Assembly: GCA_947591155.1 (NCBI GenBank)
Contig: CANQDA010000034.1
Span: forward strand, 1 to 37,466
From: an uncultured Lachnospiraceae bacterium
GTDB lineage: Bacteria; Bacillota; Clostridia; Lachnospirales; Lachnospiraceae
Reading direction: 5' to 3'
DNA: 37,466 nt
Shown here: in pieces, positions 8,174 to 15,751 of the stretch
How the letters are laid out: every line of letters starts with the position of its first letter
How positions within the stretch are numbered: the stretch's first letter is position 1
Translations under genes and position numbers: made by a program
Notes under the pieces: generated by a model
The model's database searches: none
What the model saw: only the letters and a program-made list of their open reading frames with translations
What the model was told of the DNA's origin: nothing

Positions 8174-8318
8174 TTACGGCTTGCTCGTTTCTTTTTTTAT
8201 TGCTAGAATGTCATACAGATATTTTTTGCCGCTTTCTTTTGAAGCGTATGTCATTGATCAGCACCAGCTTTTTACCGTCGGCATCGGTTACGATATTTAC
8301 ATTCCTGTTTTCAATCAT
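8174..8318 (-). pseudogene. Internally deleted remnant of a PBECR-like phage nuclease gene
   Basis: A good ribosome site (AAAGGAGA) precedes ATG 8318. The first frame reads MIENRNVNIVTDADGKKL then VLINDIRFKRKRQK and stops at 8211. In another frame, 8218-8174 reads LYDILAIKKETSKP then stop. From memory these match the N-terminal (IVTDxxGKKIVLINDIxFKGKR) and C-terminal (LYDxxxIKKETSNPL) ends of a clostridial phage-associated protein of the PBECR nuclease type, normally over 150 residues. The middle is missing and the two ends are frame-shifted, so the gene is dead. The family assignment is from recall, not from a search. Confidence 0.55.
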
Positions 8319-8590
8319 TTCTTTTGTCTCCTTTTTCTTCTCCCTCGATTTGTAGACATTAAACGGGTTCTTACATTGCAGGCTGCAAAACTCATTCCCC
8401 GGTTACCGGATACGGAAGTCTGATGAGTATTATAAAGGATATGCGCCATATACGCAAGAAAGGATTGAATGAACGGAGGCATTAAAAACGGATAACGACG
8501 AAATGAAAGCAGGGTGCGACGGCTTTTTTGCTGCCTTTTTTTGATTTTTCCTCTCGGAAATAAGTTGCACGGCGGGAAAAATCCGTCTGC

Positions 8591-8596
8591 TATACT
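8591..8596 (+). promoter_or_regulatory. Possible -10 box upstream of the FHA operon
   Basis: TATACT lies 57 bases before the first gene of the operon. The nearest -35-like hexamer, TTGCAC at 8565-8570, is 20 bases away, too far for a standard promoter, so the assignment is tentative. Confidence 0.3.
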
Positions 8597-8652
8597 ACGG
8601 TCAGATAAGTTGATCGGAGACAACATGCAGGGATACAGGGAGGGTTGAAAGG

Positions 8653-10197
8653 ATGAACACAGAGAGATACGGGAGAAAGCGGGGAGGCAAAAGTCTTGGA
8701 AAGATCAGTTACCGGCTGCTGACGGCGGCACTGGCCGCGGCGCTTGGACTGGCGTGGCAGACCATGGGAGCGCAGGCACAGGAGGCGGCAAAGCAGCGGC
8801 TGCAGGAGGCGATGCAGCAGCTGCAGGATGAAGTGAAGCAGGAGACGCGGCGGACGCGGGGCGCCGAGGATTACACGGATGCCATCATGTTTTCCCCTGT
8901 ATTGAATCTGGAGACAGACGAGTTGGACAATTCCTGGGGGCTGACCTGTTCCGCGGTCAGCTATGGCGGACACACTTATGTTTTCACGGCGGGAGACTAC
9001 GAGGATTTCGCCTACGATAAATACACGAGAATGACGGGAAACCTGGACAGCAGCGCTACAATAGTCATGGCTCCCCTCGGAAATGGTCTGGCGGTCTGTT
9101 GCGGATCCTCGCCGATCGAAGGGCAGCCGGCGGCTCCGCTGGGAGAGATCGACCCGGAGGCCAGGCTGTCGGCAGGGTTTTACGCTTACAATCAAAAGGA
9201 AGACCAGTTCACCATGATCAACGGATGGATCGCGGGCTCTCTGGAGCGGACGGAGGGCGGCTACATCCTGGACGAGGACTTCGGAGTGGAGGAAATGTGG
9301 AACGGGGCTCTGGTGGTCGATTCGCAGACAGGGGAGGCAGTGGGGATCGGCGGCTACCGGGACGGACAGTACCTGGTCTACGACATTCCGATAGATGCGG
9401 TCGGAGAGCTGTTCGCGCTTGAGAACTGGGGAGAATACACGGAAGAGGATATGCCGGAGGAAGGAAGCGGGGAAACGGAGGCCGGACCGGGGGAGGCCGC
9501 ATCGGAGGAGCCGGAAGAGGCTGAGTCGGAGACATCCGTGAAGGAGAAGCCGGAGGAAGAGGAGACCGAAGAAAAAGAGACGGAAGCGCCTGAGAGAGAG
9601 GAGCCAAAGGAAAAGGACGGCGGCTCCGGCGGCGGAGAGCCGGTGGAACAGGATGAGCCGGATCCTGAGGATACAAAGGCTTCCGGACGGACAGGATCTC
9701 TGCCGCCCAATACATGGATCGCGATCCTGACCGGGATTTTGGTGGTGATCTTCCTGGCCGGAAACAGGAGGAAAAAGGAAACTTCGTCCGATCGGCCGAA
9801 AGAGAGCGTCTCGGCGGATTCGGAAAAAAGCGGGTACACGCCTCCGTCCGGAACGATCCAGCTCGGGCCGGAGCAGAGGCAGAGCCAGTACATACTGGAA
9901 TGCATATCGGGCCCGACGGCGGGGAAGCAGCTCGTGATCTGCGACAGCTTCATCATCGGCCGCGATCCGCAGACTTCGGATCTGCTGCTCCCGGAGGACA
10001 CGAAGGGCGTCAGCCGCAGACACTGCAGGATCGAGATACGGGACGGGCGCATCCTGCTGCGCGATCTGGACTCCAGCTACGGCACATTTCTGGAGAACGG
10101 AGTGAAGCTGGAGGCGCAGACTCCATACAGCATTGATCCCGGGATGGTATTTTATGTGGGAAGCCGTCAGGTTTCGTTCCGGGTGATAAAGAGGTGA
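8653..10197 (+). CDS. Membrane FHA protein with an extracytoplasmic protease-like domain
   Basis: This 514-aa protein is the first gene of the signalling operon. A signal or anchor segment spans about residues 22-43 (LLTAALAAALGLAWQTMGAQA). The external region, about 45-270, has an NGALVVDSQTGEAVGIGGY segment that recalls the active-site region of trypsin-like proteases, but the GxSGG serine motif is not there. A Glu/Pro-rich linker (about 270-350) leads to a membrane helix at 354-370 (TWIAILTGILVVIFLAG). The cytosolic C-terminus is an FHA domain with GRDP (G436-R437), SRRHC (S454-H457) and DLDSSYGT, all phosphothreonine-binding landmarks. It therefore links an outside domain to an inside phosphopeptide reader. 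The protease-like reading is inference. Confidence 0.85.
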   Translation: MNTERYGRKRGGKSLGKISYRLLTAALAAALGLAWQTMGAQAQEAAKQRLQEAMQQLQDEVKQETRRTRGAEDYTDAIMFSPVLNLETDELDNSWGLTCSAVSYGGHTYVFTAGDYEDFAYDKYTRMTGNLDSSATIVMAPLGNGLAVCCGSSPIEGQPAAPLGEIDPEARLSAGFYAYNQKEDQFTMINGWIAGSLERTEGGYILDEDFGVEEMWNGALVVDSQTGEAVGIGGYRDGQYLVYDIPIDAVGELFALENWGEYTEEDMPEEGSGETEAGPGEAASEEPEEAESETSVKEKPEEEETEEKETEAPEREEPKEKDGGSGGGEPVEQDEPDPEDTKASGRTGSLPPNTWIAILTGILVVIFLAGNRRKKETSSDRPKESVSADSEKSGYTPPSGTIQLGPEQRQSQYILECISGPTAGKQLVICDSFIIGRDPQTSDLLLPEDTKGVSRRHCRIEIRDGRILLRDLDSSYGTFLENGVKLEAQTPYSIDPGMVFYVGSRQVSFRVIKR

Positions 10198-10252
10198 CAC
10201 CGCGGCGTGAGCACGCGGCCGGGAAAGGGATCTTGCAAAGGAGGTTCAGAAG

Positions 10253-11692
10253 ATGAGCAGCAAGAATAACAAGACGTTTTTCCGCAGGGCAGAGTCGGGA
10301 GAGCTTGGATATAAAGATATTTTTTCGGATGTATTCAAAAGGCACACGGAGGAGGACACGGCGCGCGTGTTTATCGCGGGAACCTCTCTGACGACGCCGA
10401 ACAGGGCCGGTATGCTGGCCGAGTGGATCAAACCCTTCCTGTTCGCGAGGTTCTTCGCGGTGGGAGCTCTGGCCGCGGCAATCCTCGGAGGCTTCTTTTA
10501 CATGACGCAGCATGAGCTTGCGCTGTATATGCTCTTGATCCTCATCCCCTGCCTGATACCGATGACGATGTTTCTGATGGCATGGGAGATGAATATCCCC
10601 AGGAATATCTCGCTATACGAGGCATTGAAGATGATACTGTTCGGCGGCGTGTTGTCGCTCTTCTGCACCGCGCTGCTGGTTGAGAGGATCGATCTTCCGG
10701 CGTATTTGGCTCCGGTGATCGAGGAGCCGGCCAAGCTTTTGCTGGTCTGCCTGTTTCTGGGGAGAAGAAAACAGAAACGCTCTTACATCCTCAACGGGAT
10801 CCTGGTCGGATTTGCCGTGGGGACGGGATTCGCGCTGATGGAGTCGATCCAGTACAGCCTTAACGCCTTTATCGTTGACGAGAACTTTGGCATACTGATC
10901 CAGGGAGATTATGAGCTTGCCGCGCTGTATGGTATAAAGGTCGCACTAATCCGTTTGATGAACGGGGTCGTGGGACACGGCCTGTACGCGGCGCTCTACG
11001 GCGGGGCGATCGCCATGGTGAAGCAGGACGAGAACCTCAAGCTGAGCCATCTGTTTCAGCTGCCGGTGCTGATCTACTTTGCGGCCGCGTTTTTGCTGCA
11101 TGCGCTGAACAATTCGGAGACGCCGTTGAGCGAGATTTGGATACTGAGAGTTCCGGCTTTGGGCAGCCTGCTCTCGGCACAGATACTCTTCGTGCTGTAT
11201 CCGCTCGGTTTTTTCTTCCTGCTCCCGCTGCTGCGCAGGGGCGTGAACCAGATCGTCGAGATCAGCGTGCGGGAAAACGGTGGCCTGACGAACGCGGTGA
11301 ATGCGGCGGCTCCGGGAATCATGAATCGGAATCCGGCACAGTCGGACGTCGGGGATTCCGCATCCGCAGAGACGTGGTATCTGCAGGGCCTCTCGGGAGA
11401 GCTCGCCGGCAGAAGGATCGCTTTGAGTGAGGGCAGCGTGCTGCGCGCGGGCAGGGACGCGTCGAGAGCTTCCCTGGTGCTCGGCAACAGTCCGAAGGTG
11501 AGCGGCCTGCACTGTGAGTTCCGCCTTCAGGCGGGCAGGCTCAGCGTGCGGGACCTCGGTTCCACGAACGGAACGCTCGTCGACGCGAGAAGGATTCCGG
11601 CGCAGGTAGAGACGGAGGTCCATGAGGGAAGTACCGTCTGCCTGGGCGATCAAACCTGCAGCGTCCGGCTTGTGAGAGAAATGAGGGGATAG
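10253..11692 (+). CDS. PrsW-type intramembrane protease fused to a C-terminal FHA domain
   Basis: This 479-aa multi-pass membrane protein has several helices between residues about 60 and 330. It carries PrsW-family landmarks: VIEEPAKLL (E157, E158, K161), GTGFALMESIQY (E197) and VVGHGLYAALYGG (H242). PrsW of Bacillus takes part in regulated cleavage of an anti-sigma factor. Residues about 380-479 form an FHA domain (RAGRD, SGLHCEF, DLGSTNGT). The N-terminal 55 residues are cytosolic-looking and Thr-rich. A strong ribosome site, AAAGGAGG, is eight bases before the ATG. The fusion suggests that proteolysis is guided or gated by phosphothreonine binding; its substrate is unknown. The next gene starts two bases after the stop. 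Confidence 0.85.
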   Translation: MSSKNNKTFFRRAESGELGYKDIFSDVFKRHTEEDTARVFIAGTSLTTPNRAGMLAEWIKPFLFARFFAVGALAAAILGGFFYMTQHELALYMLLILIPCLIPMTMFLMAWEMNIPRNISLYEALKMILFGGVLSLFCTALLVERIDLPAYLAPVIEEPAKLLLVCLFLGRRKQKRSYILNGILVGFAVGTGFALMESIQYSLNAFIVDENFGILIQGDYELAALYGIKVALIRLMNGVVGHGLYAALYGGAIAMVKQDENLKLSHLFQLPVLIYFAAAFLLHALNNSETPLSEIWILRVPALGSLLSAQILFVLYPLGFFFLLPLLRRGVNQIVEISVRENGGLTNAVNAAAPGIMNRNPAQSDVGDSASAETWYLQGLSGELAGRRIALSEGSVLRAGRDASRASLVLGNSPKVSGLHCEFRLQAGRLSVRDLGSTNGTLVDARRIPAQVETEVHEGSTVCLGDQTCSVRLVREMRG

Positions 11693-11694
11693 TT

Positions 11695-12963
11695 TTGGCA
11701 AAGGGAAATCTGAGGGAACTGTTTTTGCCGGGTCAAAATTCCCAGCGCGCCCTGCCGCAGCGCTATCTGCTGCACGGCCGCTATACGATCGGATCGACGC
11801 TCGGGGAGGGAGGATTCGGGATCACCTACCGGGCGTGGGATGAGAGAGAAAACTGCCGCGTCGCGCTGAAGGAGTACATGCCGGCGGGCATCTCGGACCG
11901 AGTCACAGGCGCCGGGGAAGTGTTCGCCTGGAAAGACAGGGAACATTTCGAGAAGTATATGGATCGCTTTCTGGAGGAGGCGCAGATCATCTATCAGTAC
12001 CGGGGACACCCGAACATTGTGGAAGTAAAGCATCTGTTCCGGGAAAACAATACCGCCTACTACGCGATGGAATACCTGGACGGTTCCGATCTGAGGCATC
12101 TGTTGCAGAGGCAGCCGGGTCTCCGGGCCGGATGGGAGGTGCTGAAGCCGCTGTTCTCCCAGACCGTACACGCGCTGCGCACGGTGCATCAGAGCGGGAT
12201 CGTACACTGCGACGTCAGCCCGGACAATATCGTGATCCTGCGCAAAAGCGGACAGGTGAAGCTGATCGATTTCGGCGCGGCGAAGACCAGGATCGGAGGG
12301 GTGAGTACACAGATCGTCCTGAAGCGGGGGTACGCCCCGCCGGAGCAGTTTTCGCTGCACGGGGACCTCGGGCCCTGGAGCGATATCTATGCACTGGCGG
12401 TGACGATCTACTCCTGTCTCACCGGGCAGCTTCCGCCGAGTGCGATCGAGCGCCTCTCCGGAGCGAGGGAGAAAACGCTCTCGGAGTTTGGCGTACGCGT
12501 GCCGGAGCATTTCAATGAGAGAGCGCTGCAGAAGGCGATGGCGCTTCCCGCAAAGGATCGGTATCAGGACGTGGGCGTTTTCTGGTCAGAGCTGACCGGG
12601 GAGACGGCGGGAGGCGAAAGCGGCCGGGGAACATCCGGGTCGGCGGCCGCGAAAAGCAGGAGTCTGATCCTGCTCGGGAGGACCGGCATATGGGAGAACA
12701 GGCGCTTCCGGCCGGAGCCGATCCTGTATGCGGGAAAGGCGCTGAAGTGTAGGATTCATTTCCCACCGGAAATGCCGGGAGTCGGAAACATCCATTTCCG
12801 GGTCTGGAGCGAGCCGGGGAAGCTGTTCCTGACGGATATGGGTTCCGGCTGCGCCACCTATCTGGACTATAAGAGGATCACGCCGGGGCTTGTGTACGAG
12901 CTGAGACCGGGATGCGGGATCCGCATCGGAGAGAATCAGATATTTGAGGTCATGGAACTTTAA
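11695..12963 (+). CDS. Hanks-type Ser/Thr protein kinase with C-terminal FHA-like domain
   Basis: This 422-aa protein has no membrane segment. It starts at TTG 11695, two bases after the previous stop and behind GAGGGG; no ATG fits better. The kinase domain (about 24-300) shows GEGGFG (37-42), catalytic Lys in VALKEY (K59), HCDVSPDN (D173) and DFGAAK (D192), then GYAPPEQ and SDIYALAVTIYSCLTG. Two points are odd: the HRD arginine is Cys, making it a non-RD kinase, and the catalytic-loop Lys of HRDxKPxN is Ser. The C-terminus (about 323-422) looks like a diverged FHA domain (GVGNIHFRVW, DMGSGCATYLD, IRIGENQIF). It probably phosphorylates Thr residues on the operon's other proteins. Confidence 0.9.
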   Translation: MAKGNLRELFLPGQNSQRALPQRYLLHGRYTIGSTLGEGGFGITYRAWDERENCRVALKEYMPAGISDRVTGAGEVFAWKDREHFEKYMDRFLEEAQIIYQYRGHPNIVEVKHLFRENNTAYYAMEYLDGSDLRHLLQRQPGLRAGWEVLKPLFSQTVHALRTVHQSGIVHCDVSPDNIVILRKSGQVKLIDFGAAKTRIGGVSTQIVLKRGYAPPEQFSLHGDLGPWSDIYALAVTIYSCLTGQLPPSAIERLSGAREKTLSEFGVRVPEHFNERALQKAMALPAKDRYQDVGVFWSELTGETAGGESGRGTSGSAAAKSRSLILLGRTGIWENRRFRPEPILYAGKALKCRIHFPPEMPGVGNIHFRVWSEPGKLFLTDMGSGCATYLDYKRITPGLVYELRPGCGIRIGENQIFEVMEL

Positions 12964-13012
12964 ATAAAGTAACTGTCAATCAATCATTTTCAGAAGAAAA
13001 AGGAGAATCATT

Positions 13013-13678
13013 ATGGAGATCATCAAATGCAAAAACGGACACAGCTATGACCCGTCAGTGACGCCGGAATGCCCGGAGTGCGCGCGGCTGAGAGCGCTCG
13101 AGGGAACGGTTCCGCTCGACTCGGAGGACGCGCCCGTCAGGGGAGGCGCGGAGGACATCGGAAAGACGCAGCCGGTACATTTTCTGAGTCCGGATGCGGA
13201 CGCGAATCCGTCGAGAGACGACGGGAAGGCAAAAGGCTGGTGGGAGCAGGATTCCTACCAGAAGGCGGCGGACGGCAACCGCGGCTCCTGGGACAGAACG
13301 GAGGCGAGATCCGCTGAGGAGCTCACCCCGGTGGTCGGCTGGCTGGTGTGCATCGAAGGGCCGGCGAAGGGACAGGATTTCAGAATCCATGCGGACAACA
13401 ATTACATCGGCCGCGCACCGTATATGGATATCGCCGTCACGGGAGACGACACGATCTCCAGAGAGAACCACGCGATCCTGGCGTACGACACGAGGGAGAA
13501 GCTCTACTATTTCGCGCCGGGCAGCGGCAGGGGGATCGTGAGACTCAACGGCAAGGCCGTCCTTATGATGACAGAGCTTCACGCGTATGATAAGATTGAG
13601 ATCGGGCGGAGCATACTGATCTTTGTGCCGCTTTGCGGGGATCAGTTCTCCTGGGAAGAGCTGGAAGATAACAGGTAA
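13013..13678 (+). CDS. Zinc-ribbon FHA domain protein
   Basis: This 221-aa cytosolic protein begins with a probable zinc knuckle, CxxxH and CPEC (C6, H10, C20, C23). A disordered, charged segment follows with candidate phosphothreonine sites (LEGTVPLD, IGKTQPV). The FHA domain spans about 115-210 with GRAPY (G133-R134), ISRENH (S149-H153) and LNGKAV. AAGGAG precedes the ATG. It resembles in layout small bacterial FHA adaptors that are phosphorylated near the N-terminus and bind that site or a kinase, but no family identity is claimed beyond FHA. It stands between a kinase and a phosphatase, spaced five bases from the latter. Confidence 0.88.
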   Translation: MEIIKCKNGHSYDPSVTPECPECARLRALEGTVPLDSEDAPVRGGAEDIGKTQPVHFLSPDADANPSRDDGKAKGWWEQDSYQKAADGNRGSWDRTEARSAEELTPVVGWLVCIEGPAKGQDFRIHADNNYIGRAPYMDIAVTGDDTISRENHAILAYDTREKLYYFAPGSGRGIVRLNGKAVLMMTELHAYDKIEIGRSILIFVPLCGDQFSWEELEDNR

Positions 13679-13683
13679 GAATT

Positions 13684-14895
13684 ATGGATGAGATGACGAG
13701 CAAACCGGTGACCATTTCGTATCCGGGCTTGGACCGAAGGGATACGGCCGAGACGGAAACTACGGGAACTGTCGAAGGCTTACAGGAAAAAGAGAATGAA
13801 TCAGATACGCAGGCGGAATCCGCGACGGCGCAGACGGAATCTGTGACGGAGCAGCCGATACCCGTGACGGTGCAGCCGGAATCTGTGACGGTGCAGCCGG
13901 AATCCGCGCTGCCGCCGGAGCTGGTGCGGAAGCTGGAGCTGGGCGGCGTAGCGCTTCTGGTGGTCGCGGCGCTCGTGCTTCTCCGGAGATATTTCCGGAA
14001 GAAGGACGCGGGACACAAAGGAGAAACAGGCGGGAGCGGGCAGACCCCGGAAGCCGGGCAGGAATCCACGCTGCAGGGACAAAGCGACGCGCAGGCGTCC
14101 GTGCCGGAGTCAGAATCCGCGCCTGCACCGGGGAAGGGCGTGGCGCTGACCGGTATCGTGCACGGAATCGGCGGGAGAGACGACCAGCAGGACAGCTGCG
14201 GCCTCTCCGATGAGTCGGGGAAAGGACTGTGGCAGGATAAGGGGTTGTTCGCTGTGCTTGCGGACGGGATGGGAGGTCTCTCCGACGGCGGGGCGGTGAG
14301 CCGGCTTGCCGTAAGCACCTGCCTCGATACGTTCTTCGGGGCGGGGGCGGAAAAGGATCCGGCGGATCTGCTTCTGGAGGCTGCGCGTGCGACGAACATC
14401 CGCGTGAACAGCATGCTCGGGCTGAACATCCGCAAGAGCGGGTCCACGCTTGTGCAGGCGCTCATACGCCGCGGGAAGCTGTATTTCCTGACGGTCGGCG
14501 ACAGCCGCATCTATCTGTACCGCGGCGGAAGGCTGCTCTGTTTGAACCGCTCGCATGTGTACGCGGAGGAGCTCGCGCTTGCCGGGATCAACGGCAGGGG
14601 CAGCCTCGACCAGGTTCACAGGAATTCGCAGAAGGACGCGCTGACGAGCTTTGTCGGAGCCGGTGAGCTCGCGCATCTGGACCGCAACAGCGAGGGGATC
14701 GCGCTCGTGCCGGGGGACAAGATCCTCCTGGCGACCGACGGCGTCTTCGGCACTTTGGAGGACTGGCAGATGGAGCGGGCGCTGGAGAAGGACGCGGACG
14801 AGGCCGCGCGGGAGCTCGGGCGGCAGATCGAGAAGGCGGACAGGGAGTATCAGGACAACTATACCGCCGTGATACTCACGTATCCGAAATTGTAG
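13684..14895 (+). CDS. Membrane-anchored PP2C-type protein phosphatase
   Basis: This 403-aa protein would reverse kinase action using two metal ions. The first 80 residues are Thr/Glu/Gln-rich, with a duplicated VTVQPES unit. One membrane helix (LELGGVALLVVAALVLL, about 84-104) is followed by RRYFRKK. The PP2C domain (about 155-403) has RDDQQD, ADGMGG, TVGDSRIYLY, LLATDGVFG and YQDNYTAV, so all the metal-binding Asp positions appear to be kept. If RRYFRKK is inside, the Thr-rich N-terminal tail would lie outside the cell and the phosphatase inside, like PrkC-partner phosphatases except that they are usually soluble. No strong ribosome site is visible; spacing suggests translational coupling. 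Confidence 0.9.
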   Translation: MDEMTSKPVTISYPGLDRRDTAETETTGTVEGLQEKENESDTQAESATAQTESVTEQPIPVTVQPESVTVQPESALPPELVRKLELGGVALLVVAALVLLRRYFRKKDAGHKGETGGSGQTPEAGQESTLQGQSDAQASVPESESAPAPGKGVALTGIVHGIGGRDDQQDSCGLSDESGKGLWQDKGLFAVLADGMGGLSDGGAVSRLAVSTCLDTFFGAGAEKDPADLLLEAARATNIRVNSMLGLNIRKSGSTLVQALIRRGKLYFLTVGDSRIYLYRGGRLLCLNRSHVYAEELALAGINGRGSLDQVHRNSQKDALTSFVGAGELAHLDRNSEGIALVPGDKILLATDGVFGTLEDWQMERALEKDADEAARELGRQIEKADREYQDNYTAVILTYPKL

Positions 14896-14931
14896 CAAAA
14901 AGTTTGCTCCAAAGGTGACACAAGGCTGTGT
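14894..14931 (+). other. Two small hairpins in the longest gap of the operon
   Basis: AGCAAA/TTTGCT (14894-14908) overlaps the phosphatase stop codon, and ACACA/TGTGT (14918-14931) follows. Neither is directly followed by a T-run, though TTTTTT occurs twelve bases later. They might cause partial attenuation or RNA processing between the two phosphatase genes. Confidence 0.3.
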
Positions 14932-15003
14932 ATTGCAAAAGGTTTTTTCGGGAACGACACAGCAACTGTGGAATGATCTGAGGAGACGATTCAGGAGGCA
15001 GAA

Positions 15004-15747
15004 ATGATTACGACAGCGCAAATCACAAACTGCGGAGGACGCAGCCGGAACGAGGACGCGGTCTGGATCGAGAATTCGGGCCGCGGAGCATGTGCGATCG
15101 TTGCGGACGGCCTCGGCGGGCACGGGGGCGGGCAGACCGCGTCCAGAGCCGCGGTGGAGAGTCTGTCCCGGCAGTACCACCGGAGGATGCTTGGCAGCCG
15201 GGAAGGGATGCGCCGGGCGTTCGAGGACGCGCATCAGGAAGTGACGCGCCACCAGTCGAAGAGCTGCATGATGAAGACGACGGCGGTCGTGCTCTGCATC
15301 GACGGGCAGGAGGCCCGCTGGGGACACGTGGGCGATTCCAGACTTTACCATTTCAGCGGAAACCATATCGTGCAGCAGACGCTCGACCAGAGCGTGTCGC
15401 AGATCGCGGTGCTGATGGGGGAGATCACTCAGGATCAGCTCCGTTTTCACGAGGACCGCAACAAGGTGCTGCGGGCTCTGGGCGGGAGCAGCTGGGAGCC
15501 GGATGTGGCGGAGGCCGTCCCGGTCTCGTCGGGCGCGCACGCGTTCCTGCTGTGCAGCGACGGATTTTGGGAATATGTATACGAAGCGGAGATGGAGCGT
15601 GAGCTTGCATCTTCCGCGACCCCGGACGAATGGCTCGCGCGCATGGAGCGCATCCTGCGCGCGCGCGTGAAGGGAGACAATGATAACTATACTGCCGCCG
15701 CGGTGTTCTGCAGCGGAGGACAGGGCAAAGGACAGGGCAGAGGGTAG
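15004..15747 (+). CDS. Soluble PP2C-type protein phosphatase
   Basis: This 247-aa protein is essentially a bare PP2C domain: GRSRNEDA near the N-terminus, ADGLGGHGGGQTAS, WGHVGDSRLYHF, RALGG, LLCSDGFWE and GDNDNYTAAA. Size and motifs match PrpC/Stp-type phosphatases that pair with Hanks kinases. A perfect AGGAGG precedes the ATG. The stop lies four bases before the start of the zinc-ribbon receptor kinase, so the two are probably co-translated, as is common for PrpC-PrkC type pairs. The operon carries a second, membrane-bound PP2C, so the two may act on different pools of substrate. Confidence 0.93.
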   Translation: MITTAQITNCGGRSRNEDAVWIENSGRGACAIVADGLGGHGGGQTASRAAVESLSRQYHRRMLGSREGMRRAFEDAHQEVTRHQSKSCMMKTTAVVLCIDGQEARWGHVGDSRLYHFSGNHIVQQTLDQSVSQIAVLMGEITQDQLRFHEDRNKVLRALGGSSWEPDVAEAVPVSSGAHAFLLCSDGFWEYVYEAEMERELASSATPDEWLARMERILRARVKGDNDNYTAAAVFCSGGQGKGQGRG

Positions 15748-15751
15748 AGAG

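Larger units (their letters stand above)
7986..8652. other. AT-rich intergenic region with gene remnants
   Basis: This stretch is visibly richer in A+T than both neighbours. It holds a small hairpin without T-run (GCCGC/GCGGC, 7998-8013), a near-perfect plus-strand promoter at 8111-8139, and a minus-strand pseudogene at 8174-8318. Its right end forms the upstream region of the FHA operon. Open frames on the plus strand at 8151-8423 overlap the pseudogene and show no protein-like features, so I do not call them. Confidence 0.6.

Noticed and set aside
8151..8423. Open frame of 90 codons following the orphan promoter
   Set aside because: It lies antisense to the pseudogene, has no ribosome binding site, and its translation looks like random AT-rich sequence.
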